NCBI GenBank assembly: GCA_009377475.1
Contig: WHTY01000010.1
Location: forward strand, 16,548 to 80,547
DNA: 64,000 nt
Direction: 5' to 3'
DNA from: Actinophytocola sp.
GTDB lineage: Bacteria; Actinomycetota; Actinomycetes; Mycobacteriales; Pseudonocardiaceae
Below, in pieces: positions 9,256 through 17,972 of the stretch. Within the stretch, counting starts at the first letter, position 1. Every line of letters begins with the position of its first letter. Below the pieces are notes generated by a model. It saw only the letters and a program-made list of their open reading frames with translations, was not told the DNA's origin and made no database searches. The translations under genes and the position numbers were made by a program.

Positions 9256-11214
9256 TCAGTTCGGGCCCTCCGGAGCGGTTTCATCCACGGCGGCGCGATT
9301 GTCCAGTTCAGCCTCCGCGACGACGCCGTCCAGCCGGTCGGCCACCCACTCGGTCACCCGCCGCGCGACGTCCTGCGCTGTCAGGCCAAGGCCGGCCAGC
9401 ACCTCGCCCCGCGAGGCGTGCGAGTGGAACCGCTGTGGCACGCCCAGGTCGCGCAGCGGCACGTCGACGTCGGCGTCGCGGAGCGCCTGCGCGAACGCCG
9501 CCCCGAAGCCGCCGTGCCTGCCGCTGTCCTCGACGGAGACGACCAGCCGGTGCCGCCGCGCCAGCGCGACCAGCTCCGACGGCACCGGCAGCACCCAGCG
9601 CGGGTCCACCACGGTGACGCCGATGCCCTGGTCGGCGAGCTTGTCGGCGGCGTCGAGACCAAGCTGGCCGAACGCGCCGACCGCGACCAGCAGCACGTCG
9701 GCGGAGTCGGTGTCTGCGTCGGCCTTCTCGCGCAGCACGTCGACGACGCCCTCCCGGCGCACCGCCTCGATCGGCGCGCCGACGCTGCCCCGGGAGAACC
9801 GCAGCGCCGTCGGGCCGTCGGAGACCGCGACCGCCTCGCGCAGCTCCTCCCGCAACGTCGGCTCGTCGCGCGGCGCGGCCACCCGCATCCCCGGCACCAT
9901 GCCCAGCAGCGACAGGTCCCACATGCCGTGGTGGCTCGCGCCGTCCGGCCCGGTGATGCCCGCACGGTCCAGCACGAACGTCACCGCCTGCTTGTGCATG
10001 GCGACGTCCATCAGCAGCTGGTCGAACGCCCGGTTCAGGAACGTCGAGTAGATCGCCACGACCGGGTGCATCCCGCCCATGGCGAGCCCTGCCGCCGACG
10101 TGACGGCGTGCTGCTCGGCGATGCCGACGTCGAACACCCGCTCCGGGTGCGTCTCCGCGAGCTTGTGTAACCCGGTGGAGTGCAGCATCGCGGCGGTGAT
10201 GCCGACGATGTCCGAGCGGTTCTCCGCGACGCGGGCCAGCTCGTCGCCGAACACCGACGTCCAGCTCGTGCCCTTGTTCGCGGGCGGCTTGCCGGTGGCC
10301 GGGTCAACGGCGGCCGTCTGGTGCATCTGGTCGATCTCGTCGTTGACGGCGGGCTCGTAGCCGTGCCCCTTCTGGGTGACCGCGTGGACGATCACCGGGT
10401 GCCGGAACGCCTTCGCGCGGGTCAGCGCGGCCTCCAGCGCGTGCATGTCGTGCCCGTCGACCGGGCCGAGGTACTTCAGTCCGAGGTCGGAGAACAGCGC
10501 CTGCGGGCTCAACGCGTCCTTCAGGCCCGCCTTGGCGGCGTGCGCGGCGGCGTACATCGGCTTGCCGACCACCGGCGTGTGCTGCAGGAACTCCTTGCCG
10601 CGCTGCAGGAACCGCTCGTAGCCGGGCTGCAGCCGCAGCGACGCGAGGCGTTCGGCGATGCCGCCGATGGTGGGCAGATAGGAGCGGCCGTTGTCGTTGA
10701 CGACGATCACGACGGGGCGTTCCGACGCCGCGATGTTGTTCAGCGCCTCCCAGCACATGCCGCCGGTCAGCGCGCCGTCGCCCACGACGGCGACGACGGT
10801 GCGACCCTCTGCGCCGGACAGCTCGAACGCCTTCGCCATGCCGTCGGCGTAGGACAGCGCGGTGGAGGCGTGGCTGTTCTCGACGTGGTCGTGCTCGCTC
10901 TCGTCGCGCGCCGGGTAGCCGGAGACGCCGCCGCGCTGCCGCAGTAGGTCGAAGCCCGCCAGCCTGCCGGTCAGCATCTTGTGCACGTAGCACTGGTGGC
11001 CGACGTCCCAGATCAGCGCGTCCTTGGGCGACTCGAACACCCGATGCAACGCCAGCGTCAGCTCAACGACGCCGAGATTCGGGCCGAGGTGCCCGCCGGC
11101 TGCGCTGACCTTGTCGACGAGGACGTCCCTGATCTCAGCCGCGAGCTGAGCCAGTTCGTCCTCACTGAGCCGAGTGAGATCCCGGGGTTCCTGCACCGTT
11201 TCGAGCACCGTCAC
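9256..11214 (-). CDS. dxs: 1-deoxy-D-xylulose-5-phosphate synthase
   Basis: Thiamine-diphosphate enzyme that condenses pyruvate and glyceraldehyde-3-phosphate, the first step of the MEP isoprenoid pathway. 652 residues, full length. The N-terminal TPP-binding part has [15 protein letters not shown] and the [16 protein letters not shown] motif with VVNDNGRSY. The central transketolase-like part has [18 protein letters not shown], and the C-terminal domain has [14 protein letters not shown] 11214 has GAGGTGG upstream. Synteny matches Rv2682c (dxs1). Confidence 0.96.
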   Translation of the reverse strand: MTVLETVQEPRDLTRLSEDELAQLAAEIRDVLVDKVSAAGGHLGPNLGVVELTLALHRVFESPKDALIWDVGHQCYVHKMLTGRLAGFDLLRQRGGVSGYPARDESEHDHVENSHASTALSYADGMAKAFELSGAEGRTVVAVVGDGALTGGMCWEALNNIAASERPVVIVVNDNGRSYLPTIGGIAERLASLRLQPGYERFLQRGKEFLQHTPVVGKPMYAAAHAAKAGLKDALSPQALFSDLGLKYLGPVDGHDMHALEAALTRAKAFRHPVIVHAVTQKGHGYEPAVNDEIDQMHQTAAVDPATGKPPANKGTSWTSVFGDELARVAENRSDIVGITAAMLHSTGLHKLAETHPERVFDVGIAEQHAVTSAAGLAMGGMHPVVAIYSTFLNRAFDQLLMDVAMHKQAVTFVLDRAGITGPDGASHHGMWDLSLLGMVPGMRVAAPRDEPTLREELREAVAVSDGPTALRFSRGSVGAPIEAVRREGVVDVLREKADADTDSADVLLVAVGAFGQLGLDAADKLADQGIGVTVVDPRWVLPVPSELVALARRHRLVVSVEDSGRHGGFGAAFAQALRDADVDVPLRDLGVPQRFHSHASRGEVLAGLGLTAQDVARRVTEWVADRLDGVVAEAELDNRAAVDETAPEGPN

Positions 11215-11260
11215 GTTCCACCTCGTTTTCAGCCCGCGTTCTGCCCACGTTCTGGGAACG

Positions 11261-11288
11261 GTTGTACCAGTCTAGGAGCGTCACCCAA
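11261..11288 (-). promoter_or_regulatory. Candidate dxs promoter
   Basis: On the minus strand TTGGGT (11288-11283) and TACAAC (11266-11261) are 16 bp apart, about 46 nt before the dxs start. They lie in the 107-bp gap between dxs and the methyltransferase stop. Confidence 0.4.
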
Positions 11289-11321
11289 CCCGAACGTGAC
11301 ACCCGGCCGTTGTGAGGCCCG

Positions 11322-12578
11322 TTACGCGGTGCTATCTGGCCGCAGCAAGGCCACACATTCGACGTGATGAGTCTGCGGAAATGCATCGAACGCACGCAAT
11401 TCGGACAGTTGATAGCCCTGGTTGGCGAGTATCGCCACATCTCGGGCGAGTGCCGCCGGATCGCACGCGACATAGACGATGCGCTCCGGTTCGCGGGCCG
11501 CGATGGCGGTGATGACGTCCTTGCCCGCGCCCTTGCGCGGTGGGTCGAGCACGACCACTTGCGGCAGTCCAGGGAGGCGGTCCAGCTGCCGCGCGACGCC
11601 GCCCTGCCGCCACTCGATCTGCGGCAGGTCCGCGAGCGCTCGCTGACCGTCGGCCACCGCCTGCCGGGACGACTCGACGGCGACCACGTGGCCGTCCGCG
11701 CCCACCTGTTCGGCCAGCACGGCGGCGAACAAGCCGACCCCGGCGTAGAGGTCCCACGCCAGCGCGCCCTGGTCCGTCCGCGCCCAGTCGGCGACGACGT
11801 CCGCGAAGGTGTCCGCGGCGGCGGGGTGCACCTGCCAGAAGCCGTGCGCGTCGAACCGCCAGTCGCGACCGGCCGCGCGCTCGCGCGCCTGTCCGCCCGC
11901 GCGCTGCCGGTGCTTCGTCCTGCCCCGCACGGTCTCACCGGACCGCACGTGCACCCGCCCGGCACCGTCGCGGGTGACCTCGATGTCCGCGCCAGGTCGC
12001 CAGCGGCGCGCCAGGACGTCGTCCAGCGCGCCGGGTGTCGCGATGGCGCAGCCGTGGCCTTCCAGCGGGATCACCTGGTGACTGCGGTGCGCCCGCAGTC
12101 CCGCGCGGCCGTCCGCACCCGCGACCAGCCGGGTGCGGGTGCGCCAGCCCAGCGACCCGCCTGGCAGTTCCTCGACGTCGACGTCCCACTCGATCCCGGC
12201 AAGCCGCCGGAGTTGTTCGGCCACGACGGCGGCCTTCAGCTCGCGCTGGGTGTCAGGTGAGACGTGCTGCCAGTCGCAGCCGCCGCAACCGCCAGGACCG
12301 GACAGCGGGCACGGCGGCGTCACCCTGCCCGGCGCGGCCTCGTGGATCTCGACGGCGTCAGCGCGGCAGAACGACCCGCCGTTGTCCTCGGTGACCACCG
12401 CCCGCACCCGCTCCCCCGGCAGGCAGTGCCGGACGAACACCACCCTGCCGTCGTGCCGGGCGACGCAGTGACCGCCGTGCGCGACGGCGTCGATGGTGAG
12501 GTCGAGCTGCTGTCCCCGCCAGTTCGCGGCGGCGTCGGCGATATCGGTGCCCGGTACGGACTGTCGGTCGGTAGACAT
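11322..12578 (-). CDS. TrmA/RlmD-family RNA (uracil-5-)-methyltransferase
   Basis: SAM-dependent m5U methyltransferase acting on tRNA or 23S rRNA; the exact uracil is not predictable here. 418 residues. An N-terminal TRAM-type RNA-binding domain (about 20-80) is followed by a CPLSGPGGCGGCDWQH cluster of cysteines that matches the Fe-S site of RlmD/RumA-type enzymes. SAM motif I is DLYAGVGLFAAVLAE. The catalytic region has DPPRKGAG and YVACDPAALARD, whose cysteine is the nucleophile. It is positionally equivalent to Rv2689c. ATG 12578 has no obvious Shine-Dalgarno sequence, and TACTGT lies 9 nt upstream. Confidence 0.9.
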   Translation of the reverse strand: MSTDRQSVPGTDIADAAANWRGQQLDLTIDAVAHGGHCVARHDGRVVFVRHCLPGERVRAVVTEDNGGSFCRADAVEIHEAAPGRVTPPCPLSGPGGCGGCDWQHVSPDTQRELKAAVVAEQLRRLAGIEWDVDVEELPGGSLGWRTRTRLVAGADGRAGLRAHRSHQVIPLEGHGCAIATPGALDDVLARRWRPGADIEVTRDGAGRVHVRSGETVRGRTKHRQRAGGQARERAAGRDWRFDAHGFWQVHPAAADTFADVVADWARTDQGALAWDLYAGVGLFAAVLAEQVGADGHVVAVESSRQAVADGQRALADLPQIEWRQGGVARQLDRLPGLPQVVVLDPPRKGAGKDVITAIAAREPERIVYVACDPAALARDVAILANQGYQLSELRAFDAFPQTHHVECVALLRPDSTA

Positions 12579-12587
12579 CAGACGTCA

Positions 12588-12597
12588 ACAGTAGCCT
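12588..12597. promoter_or_regulatory. Overlapping divergent -10 boxes (methyltransferase / ceoB)
   Basis: TACTGT on the minus strand (12593-12588) and TAGCCT on the plus strand (12592-12597) share two bases in the 56-bp gap between divergent genes. The first lies 9 nt before ATG 12578. The second would give a short leader carrying the ceoB ribosome site. Confidence 0.35.
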
Positions 12598-12634
12598 GGG
12601 CGGCAGACCAGACGGTGTGTTGGGAGGTAACGGC

Positions 12635-13297
12635 GTGCGCGTGATCATCATGGGGTGCGGCAGGGTCGGCGCCTCGCTCGCGGGCGCGCTGGAGGGCCGC
12701 GGGCACGAGGTGGCCGTCATCGACAAGAACCTGGAGTCGTTCCGGCGGCTCGGCAGCGACTTCCACGGCGACCAGGTGATCGGCACCGGGTTCGACCGGG
12801 ACGTGCTGATCGAGGCCGGGATCGAGCGGGCGAGCGCGTTCGCGGCGGTGTCCAGCGGCGACAACTCCAACATCATCTCGGCGCGGGTGGCGCGGGAGAC
12901 GTTCGGCGTGCCCCGTGTGGTCGCCCGCATCTACGACTCGAAACGCGCCGCCGTATACGAGCGGCTAGGCATCCCCACGGTCGCGACGGTGCCATGGACG
13001 ACCGACCGGTTCCTGCGCGCGCTCGTCCCGGATGGCGACGCCGAGGCGTGGCGCGACGCGACCGGCACGATGGCGCTGCTGCGGCTGTCGCTGCACCAGG
13101 AGTGGAAGGCGCGCACCGTCGCGGAGTTCCAGGACGCGACCGGCGCGCGCGTGGCGTTCGTCAGCCGGTCCGGTGCCACCGCCGTGCCCGCAGAGAACGA
13201 CTCGCTGCGGCTGGCGGACGAGGTCTACGTCGCGATCCCGTCCACGGCGACCAACGACGTCACCGCGCTGGCCGCCAACGCGCCGAGGAGGACATGA
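12635..13297 (+). CDS. ceoB: Trk-type K+ uptake regulatory protein (TrkA, first copy)
   Basis: Cytoplasmic NAD(H)-binding regulatory subunit of a Trk/Ktr potassium channel. 220 residues. The RCK-N Rossmann motif GCGRVGASLAG is at the start (VRVIIMGCGRVG), an acidic VIDKN ends strand two, and a TrkA-C-like domain forms the last 70 residues. GTG 12635 follows GGGAGG by 8 nt. The stop overlaps the next start by one base. It is the orthologue of Rv2691. No channel subunit is nearby. Confidence 0.9.
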   Translation: MRVIIMGCGRVGASLAGALEGRGHEVAVIDKNLESFRRLGSDFHGDQVIGTGFDRDVLIEAGIERASAFAAVSSGDNSNIISARVARETFGVPRVVARIYDSKRAAVYERLGIPTVATVPWTTDRFLRALVPDGDAEAWRDATGTMALLRLSLHQEWKARTVAEFQDATGARVAFVSRSGATAVPAENDSLRLADEVYVAIPSTATNDVTALAANAPRRT

Positions 13298-13950
13298 TGC
13301 GGGTCGCCATCGCGGGCGCGGGCGCCGTCGGACGGTCCATCGCCGCCGAGCTGACCGAAGCCAGCTACGACGTGATCCTCATCGAGCGGTACTCGGGCTC
13401 GTTCGAGCCGGAGAGCGTGGAACGGGCGGACTGGATCCTCGGCGACGCCTGCGAGGTGTCAACGCTGGAGGAGTCAGGGGTGGACGACTGCGACGTCGTC
13501 ATCGCAGCGACCGGCGACGACAAGGTCAATCTCGTGGTGTCGCTGCTGGCCAAGGAGGAGTTCGGGGTGCAGCGCGTGGTGGCGCGCGTGAACGCCCCCG
13601 CGAACGAGTGGCTGTTCACCGAGCAGTGGGGCGTTGACGCGGCGGTGTCCACTCCCCGGATGCTGGCGGCGATGGTGGAAGAGGCGACCGGGCTTGGCGA
13701 GCTGGTGCGGCTGATGACGTTCCGGCAGGGCCAGGCGGCGCTGGTGGAGACGACGCTGCCGGAGCACGCGGCGGTGACGGGCAAGTCGGTACGCGACTTG
13801 GCGCTGCCGGACGGCGCGACGCTGGTGGCGATCCTGCGCGGACCGACCGCCATCGCACCCCAGCCGGACGACCGGCTCGCGGCGGGCGACGAGCTGCTGT
13901 TCGTTGCCCGCGCTGAGACCGAGCCACAACTCAGGGAAGCACTCGCCTAA
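13297..13950 (+). CDS. ceoC: Trk-type K+ uptake regulatory protein (TrkA, second copy)
   Basis: Second RCK protein, 217 residues, orthologue of Rv2692. It has the Rossmann motif GAGAVGRSIAAEL, an LIERY acidic end and the DxxxWxLGDA region typical of RCK domains. TrkA-C covers about residues 135-217 (TLPEHAAVTGKSVRDLALPDGATLV, ending LLFVARAE). ATG 13297 sits 5 nt after GAGGAGG; ATG 13294 is also possible and would give an ATGA overlap. The stop TAA is part of the first unit of a 21-bp repeat array. The two RCK proteins probably assemble as a hetero-oligomeric gating ring. Confidence 0.9.
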   Translation: MRVAIAGAGAVGRSIAAELTEASYDVILIERYSGSFEPESVERADWILGDACEVSTLEESGVDDCDVVIAATGDDKVNLVVSLLAKEEFGVQRVVARVNAPANEWLFTEQWGVDAAVSTPRMLAAMVEEATGLGELVRLMTFRQGQAALVETTLPEHAAVTGKSVRDLALPDGATLVAILRGPTAIAPQPDDRLAAGDELLFVARAETEPQLREALA

Positions 13951-13990
13951 CGCCGTGTCCGACACTCCCGACGCCGTGTCCGACGCTCAC
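13949..13990. repeat. 21-bp tandem repeat, family A, 2 copies
   Basis: Two 21-bp units, each containing CGCCGTGTCCGAC, start at the last two bases of the ceoC stop codon. Same unit and period as the arrays at 34719-34844 and, inverted, 36915-36977. Confidence 0.8.
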
Positions 13991-14013
13991 GTCAGCGACC
14001 GGAGGCTGGCGCG

Positions 14014-14089
14014 GTGTGACTCGCGCAGCACAAGGTGAAACTCGCGCGAAACAAGGTGCGACTCGCGCGAAATAGGGTGCGACTCGCGG
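14014..14089. repeat. 21-bp tandem repeat, family B, 3.6 copies
   Basis: Units at 14014-14034, 14035-14055, 14056-14076 and a partial unit to 14089, built around GTGCGACTCGCGCGAAA. The array abuts the stop codon (14090-14092) of the opposing DUF3159 gene. With the family A pair it fills most of the 139-bp gap between two convergent genes. Confidence 0.85.
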
Positions 14090-14875
14090 TTAGGAGTACT
14101 TCTCCCGCAGCCGCTGTTCGATGTCGACCTCGGTCTGTTCCTGTTCGGTGGCGAGCGCCTTGAGTCGGCGGTCGGAGCGGCGGATCGCCCAGATCACCAC
14201 GATCAACGCCAGGCCGAACAGCGGCAGCCCCATGGCGATCTTGGTGAACGCCAGCCAGCCGGTCAGGTTCTCGGCGTAAAGCCAGCGCTGCACGATGAAC
14301 CGCGCGAGGAACACCACCGAACACGCTAGCGTGGCGATGTCGTAGGCCCGCAGCGACGGCTTGTCCTTGCGCCATGCCATGCCCGTGCCGTTGAGCAGGT
14401 TCCAGGCGACGCCGACCAGCGGCCAGCGCACCAGTACCGAGGCCACGAACACGCCGCCGTAGACGAGACTCACCCAGATGCCCCACAGGAAGAACCCGCG
14501 CGCCTCTCCGGTGCGGTAGGCGATGAACGCGGCGATGCCAACGCCGAAGAAGCCGGACACCGCTGGCTGCACGGTCTCCTTGCGCACGACGCGCACGACC
14601 GTGATGATCGCCGCGCTGGCAAGCGCGCTCCAGATACCGATGGTGAGGTTCCCGAGCGAGTTCGCGATCACGAACACGATCACCGGAATGGCTGAGTACA
14701 CCATTCCGGTGACGCCACCCATTTGCTCCAGGAGCGACTTCTCGTTGAGCTTCCGGCGCGCGTCCGCCGCGGCGTCCTCGGGGATGGCCCCGGTGCCCTC
14801 GGGGTGCGCACCGGTGTCGCTGGGTGTCTCAGCGGGTTCGGAGTCAGCCTGTGCGTGCTCTACTCGGTCGGCCAC
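14090..14875 (-). CDS. DUF3159 family polytopic membrane protein
   Basis: 261 residues, homologue of Rv2693c. The N-terminal 50 residues are acidic and soluble (PSDTGAHPEGTGAIPEDAA). Then come about six hydrophobic helices, including VIVFVIANSLGNLTIGIWSAL, GFFGVGIAAFIAYRTG and LFGLALIVVIWAIRR. A charged tail follows (EQEQTEVDIEQRLREKYS). Function unknown. GTG 14875 has a GTGAGA-like site upstream. Long polar extensions at both ends suggest a cytoplasmic partner. Confidence 0.85.
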   Translation of the reverse strand: MADRVEHAQADSEPAETPSDTGAHPEGTGAIPEDAAADARRKLNEKSLLEQMGGVTGMVYSAIPVIVFVIANSLGNLTIGIWSALASAAIITVVRVVRKETVQPAVSGFFGVGIAAFIAYRTGEARGFFLWGIWVSLVYGGVFVASVLVRWPLVGVAWNLLNGTGMAWRKDKPSLRAYDIATLACSVVFLARFIVQRWLYAENLTGWLAFTKIAMGLPLFGLALIVVIWAIRRSDRRLKALATEQEQTEVDIEQRLREKYS

Positions 14876-14980
14876 GCGGATCTCACGTTTCTGTCGCGGT
14901 GGGGGCTGTCTGTGCTGGTACCCCTGCCAGCGTAGCGTCCAGCGGCGCGGGCGCGGATGTGGTCAACGATGATAAGGCGC

Positions 14981-15694
14981 ATGGACATCCTCGCCAGCCA
15001 GCGCACCGCGATCCTGCTACCAGGCACCGGGTCGGACGAGGTGTTCGTCGCGGCAGCGTTCGAGGGGCCGCTGGCCGAGCACGGGATCCGGCTCATCGCG
15101 CCACCGCCGGAGCCGGGCGCGGACCTGGTGCACGCCGCGAGCAGGGCGTTGGACGTCACGGCAGCTGAGGCGGATGAACCGGTGCTGGTCGGCGGTATCT
15201 CGCTCGGCGCGCACGTCGCGGCGTCGTGGGCGTTGCGCAACCAGCGTCGCTGCGCCGGGCTGCTGGCGGCGCTGCCCGCGTGGAACGGCGCGGCGGACGC
15301 GGCACCGGCTGCGCTCGCGGCGCGGTCGTCGGCGAGCCTCGTGCGCGGTCACGGGCTGGACGGGGCGCTGGACATCGCCACCACGGGCGTCGCGCCGTGG
15401 CTGGCCGCCGAGCTCGCCCGGGCGTGGCGTCGCACCGGCGCTGGCCTCGCGGACGGCCTCGACGCGGCGGCGTCGCACCCCGCGCCCGAGCTGACGGCGC
15501 TGGGCACCCTCGACGTCCCAACGGGGATCGCGGCGTGCCTCGATGACGACGTCCACCCTGCCGACGTCGCGTACGCCTGGGCGGACGCGCTGCCGATGGC
15601 CGCCGTGCGGGAAACATCGTTGGCCGCGATGGGCGCGGACCCGGAATGCCTGGGCCGCGCGGCGGTGACGGCGTACCTGGCCGTCGCCACGTAG
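14981..15694 (+). CDS. Alpha/beta hydrolase-like protein (Rv2695-like)
   Basis: 237 residues, alanine-rich, in the position of Rv2695. It begins MDILASQRTAILLPGTGSD, which looks like strand-turn-oxyanion loop of the alpha/beta hydrolase fold. The nucleophile elbow is GGISLGAH with Ser74. Acid and histidine candidates are near DDDVHPADVAYAW. No signal peptide, so it is probably a cytoplasmic esterase or thioesterase; substrate unknown. ATG 14981 is preceded by GATAAG, so it may be leaderless. The next gene converges 4 bp away. Confidence 0.75.
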   Translation: MDILASQRTAILLPGTGSDEVFVAAAFEGPLAEHGIRLIAPPPEPGADLVHAASRALDVTAAEADEPVLVGGISLGAHVAASWALRNQRRCAGLLAALPAWNGAADAAPAALAARSSASLVRGHGLDGALDIATTGVAPWLAAELARAWRRTGAGLADGLDAAASHPAPELTALGTLDVPTGIAACLDDDVHPADVAYAWADALPMAAVRETSLAAMGADPECLGRAAVTAYLAVAT

Positions 15695-15698
15695 CCGG

Positions 15699-16427
15699 TT
15701 ACTCGCCCTGGCGTGCCGCGATGTGATCGGCGATGGCGGGCGGCAACGTGATCGGCAACGGGTTGCGGACCGGCATCGGGCCGTCGCCCCGGTTCACCAC
15801 CGTGCCCCTGACCAGCGCGCGCAGCATCTCCGGCGCCCCCTCGGCGACGTTCTGCGGACCGGCGATGACGCCGCGCAGCATCCACCTCGGCCCGTCGACG
15901 CCAACGAAGAACAACGCCGTCTCGCCCATGCGGACCGACAGCTCCATGCCCCACACGCCGCGCAGCCGCCGAACCGTCGCGCCGTCGGAGCGCAACTGCT
16001 CGGCCAGTTCGCCCGCCACGTCCGGCCACAGGCGTCCGGTGCGGGGCGCGGCGTACGCGCTGATCGTGGCCTGGCCGTGCGCGGTGACAACATGGACGGC
16101 GCGCACGTTGTGCGTCTCCTGCTCCATCTCGACCTGCACCTGTGCGCCCTCGGGCACCGGCACCTGCACCGAGCCGAGGTCCATCCGCGCGACGCTGTCG
16201 TCAGGGGCGTCGCCGATGTCGTAGGGGCCGTCGGTCTCGGCGAACGTCGCGCCGCGCGGCTCGTCGTTGTAACCGTCGTAACCGTTGTAGCCGTTGTCGC
16301 CAGCGGAGCCGTAGTGGTCGTACCCGGACGCCGCGCCCTCGACGTAGTTGGCATCGCCCGGTTCCGGCAGCGCGTGGCGCCCCCGCGTGACGGGCTCGCT
16401 GCGGCGCTTCCGACCGAAAATTCCCAC
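15699..16427 (-). CDS. DUF3710 family protein
   Basis: 242 residues, homologue of Rv2696c. The N-terminus is basic (VGIFGRKRRSEP), then a Tyr/Asn/Gly-rich flexible stretch (residues about 35-65, YNGYDGYND). The conserved DUF3710 domain follows (MDLGSVQVPVPEGAQVQVEME, AYAAPRTGRLWPDVAGELAEQL, GPRWMLRGVIAGP). Function unknown. The start is taken at GTG 16427 (GGAGAAG 8 nt upstream), not the longer frame that runs into dut. It lies downstream of dut on the same strand. Confidence 0.85.
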   Translation of the reverse strand: MGIFGRKRRSEPVTRGRHALPEPGDANYVEGAASGYDHYGSAGDNGYNGYDGYNDEPRGATFAETDGPYDIGDAPDDSVARMDLGSVQVPVPEGAQVQVEMEQETHNVRAVHVVTAHGQATISAYAAPRTGRLWPDVAGELAEQLRSDGATVRRLRGVWGMELSVRMGETALFFVGVDGPRWMLRGVIAGPQNVAEGAPEMLRALVRGTVVNRGDGPMPVRNPLPITLPPAIADHIAARQGE

Positions 16428-16512
16428 TGTGCCTACTTCTCCATCGCTCGCGCACGCGTCGCGCCGCGCACGTCGTCCGGGGCCGTCACCTGGTCTATCA
16501 CGAGTGTGCCTC

Positions 16513-16965
16513 TCACAGGATGGCGTGGCCGCCGGTGGATCCGTAACCACCCGCGCCGCGCTCGGAATCCGGCAGCTCGTCGACCTCGACGAACTCGGCC
16601 TGCGCCACCCGCTGCACGATCAGTTGCGCGATCCGGTCGCCCCGCAGGATCTTGATCGACTCCCTCGGGTCGTGATTGATCAGACAGACCTTGATCTCAC
16701 CGCGATAACCTGCGTCAATCGTGCCCGGAGCGTTGACGATCGACAAGCCAGACCTGGCGGCCAGCCCGGAGCGCGGGTGCACGAACGCGGCGTACCCCAC
16801 CGGCAGCGCGATCGCCACCCCGGTGCCGACGACCACCCGCTCCCCCGGCGCGATCACCGCGTCGGTGGTGGTGACGAGGTCGGCTCCGGCATCTCCTGGC
16901 TTCGCGTAGCGCGGCAACGGCACGTCGGGGTCGAGCCGCGACATGGGGACCTGAACGTCTGGCAC
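16513..16965 (-). CDS. dut: Deoxyuridine 5'-triphosphate nucleotidohydrolase
   Basis: Hydrolyses dUTP to dUMP and pyrophosphate; keeps uracil out of DNA and feeds thymidylate synthesis. 150 residues, trimeric dUTPase size. All five motifs are present: [31 protein letters not shown] with the catalytic Asp, [11 protein letters not shown], and [10 protein letters not shown] near the C-terminus. The start is GTG 16965 with TAGTCT 8 nt upstream and no ribosome site, so the mRNA is probably leaderless. It diverges from the DUF3093 gene; only 26 bp separate the start codons. Confidence 0.95.
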   Translation of the reverse strand: MPDVQVPMSRLDPDVPLPRYAKPGDAGADLVTTTDAVIAPGERVVVGTGVAIALPVGYAAFVHPRSGLAARSGLSIVNAPGTIDAGYRGEIKVCLINHDPRESIKILRGDRIAQLIVQRVAQAEFVEVDELPDSERGAGGYGSTGGHAIL

Positions 16966-16973
16966 GGCAGCCG

Positions 16974-16979
16974 AGACTA
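16974..16979 (-). promoter_or_regulatory. dut: -10 box of dut leaderless promoter
   Basis: TAGTCT on the minus strand, 8 nt before GTG 16965. It shares two bases with the plus-strand -10 box of DUF3093. Confidence 0.5.
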
Positions 16980-16983
16980 CTCT
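16978..16983 (+). promoter_or_regulatory. -10 box of DUF3093 leaderless promoter
   Basis: TACTCT, 8 nt before GTG 16992, with the same spacing as the opposing dut box it overlaps. Confidence 0.5.
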
Positions 16984-16991
16984 GAGGCCCT

Positions 16992-17552
16992 GTGGGAGCT
17001 ACTTCGGAGTCTGGTGAACGGTCCGGTCCGCCAACGGACACCGCCCCCGCCGTGACGTATCACGAGCGGCTGTATGTCGCCTGGTGGGGCTGGCTGCTGC
17101 CGTTCGCCGCCGCCGTGCTGATCGCGTTCGAGGTCGGGCTGGCCTACGAATCCGTGCCTGACTGGCTGCCGTACGTCGTCACGCTACCGCTCGCGCTGGC
17201 CGTGCTGCTCCTGCTCGGCAAGACGTCCGTGCGCATCACGACAGCGTACGACGAGGACGGCGAGACGGAGCTGCACGTCGGGAACGCGCATCTGCCGGTC
17301 CGCTACATCGGCGAGATCGAGGTGATCGCGCAACCGGACAAACGCGTCGCGCTCGGGCCCGGTCTCGACCCGGCCGCGTTCGTCGTCCACCGGGGCTGGG
17401 TCGGGCCGCTGGTCCGCGTCGAGGTCGCCGACGAGCAGGACCCGACGCCGTACTGGCTGTTCAGCACGCGCAAACCGGAGCGGGTGGCCGCGCTCCTTGC
17501 CGCCGCGACGCCGTCGAGTGACACCGGCGGCGGAGACAACTCGGCGGGGTGA
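16992..17552 (+). CDS. DUF3093 family membrane protein
   Basis: 186 residues, homologue of Rv2698. Two adjacent transmembrane helices (about 33-50, [18 protein letters not shown], and 58-78, [18 protein letters not shown]) are followed by a beta-rich domain ([33 protein letters not shown]). That domain contains the family phrase [17 protein letters not shown]. Function unknown; the layout resembles a PH-like domain on a membrane anchor. It is transcribed divergently from dut, and its stop codon forms part of a terminator hairpin. Confidence 0.85.
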   Translation: MGATSESGERSGPPTDTAPAVTYHERLYVAWWGWLLPFAAAVLIAFEVGLAYESVPDWLPYVVTLPLALAVLLLLGKTSVRITTAYDEDGETELHVGNAHLPVRYIGEIEVIAQPDKRVALGPGLDPAAFVVHRGWVGPLVRVEVADEQDPTPYWLFSTRKPERVAALLAAATPSSDTGGGDNSAG

Positions 17553-17579
17553 GGAGACACCAGTCCCATCACCCCGCCG
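17542..17579. terminator. Bidirectional hairpin after DUF3093 / DUF4193
   Basis: Arms 17542-17552 and 17569-17579 (CGGCGGGGTGA and complement) pair perfectly around a 16-nt loop. The left arm contains the DUF3093 stop codon. The convergent DUF4193 gene ends at 17598. Confidence 0.6.
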
Positions 17580-17597
17580 GATGTGCGTATGTCCGCG

Positions 17598-17906
17598 TCA
17601 GGCGCAGTCGCGGCACACCATCTTGCCGCCGCTTTCGTCGGCGAGCCTGCTGCGGTGGTGCACCAAGAAGCACACCGAACAGGTGAACTCGTCTGCCTGC
17701 TTCGGCACGACCTTGACCGTGAGGTCTTCCCCTGAAAGGCCGGACAGGTCAGCACCTGGCAGCTCGAAGTTCTCGGCCGACGCGTCCTCGTCGACGTCGA
17801 CAACACCGGACTGCGTCTCATTCCGCCGCGCCTTCAGCTCCTCCAACGAGTCTTCGGCCAGCTCGTCGGCTTCACTGCGGCGCGGAGCGTCATAGTCAGT
17901 CGCCAT
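17598..17906 (-). CDS. DUF4193 zinc-ribbon-like protein
   Basis: 102 residues, homologue of Rv2699c. The N-terminal half is acidic (DELAEDSLEELKARR, VVDVDEDASAENFELPGADLSG). The C-terminal half carries two CxxC knuckles, CSVCFLVHH and VCRDCA, forming a four-cysteine zinc ribbon. ATG 17906 has GAGGG 5 nt upstream. Strongly conserved in Actinobacteria; in vivo role not known to me. An 11-bp-arm palindrome lies 44-66 nt upstream of the start. Confidence 0.9.
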   Translation of the reverse strand: MATDYDAPRRSEADELAEDSLEELKARRNETQSGVVDVDEDASAENFELPGADLSGLSGEDLTVKVVPKQADEFTCSVCFLVHHRSRLADESGGKMVCRDCA

Positions 17907-17949
17907 GGTCCCTCACCCCTGCGCTCAGCATCGTTCATCGGTTTCCTGG

Positions 17950-17972
17950 ATACCCGGTCGGCGACCGGGTAT
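17950..17972. promoter_or_regulatory. 23-bp near-perfect palindrome upstream of DUF4193 gene
   Basis: Arms 17950-17960 (ATACCCGGTCG) and 17962-17972 are exact inverted repeats with a single central base. The tight centre favours a dimeric repressor site over an RNA hairpin. The rest of 17907-18414 shows a 9-bp stem at 18260-18268/18280-18288, a CGTAAG-A-CTTACG palindrome at 18343-18355 and no gene. Confidence 0.45.

Noticed and set aside
14957..14980. Earlier start for the alpha/beta hydrolase
   Set aside because: The added MWSTMIRR is not supported; MDILASQ fits the family start.
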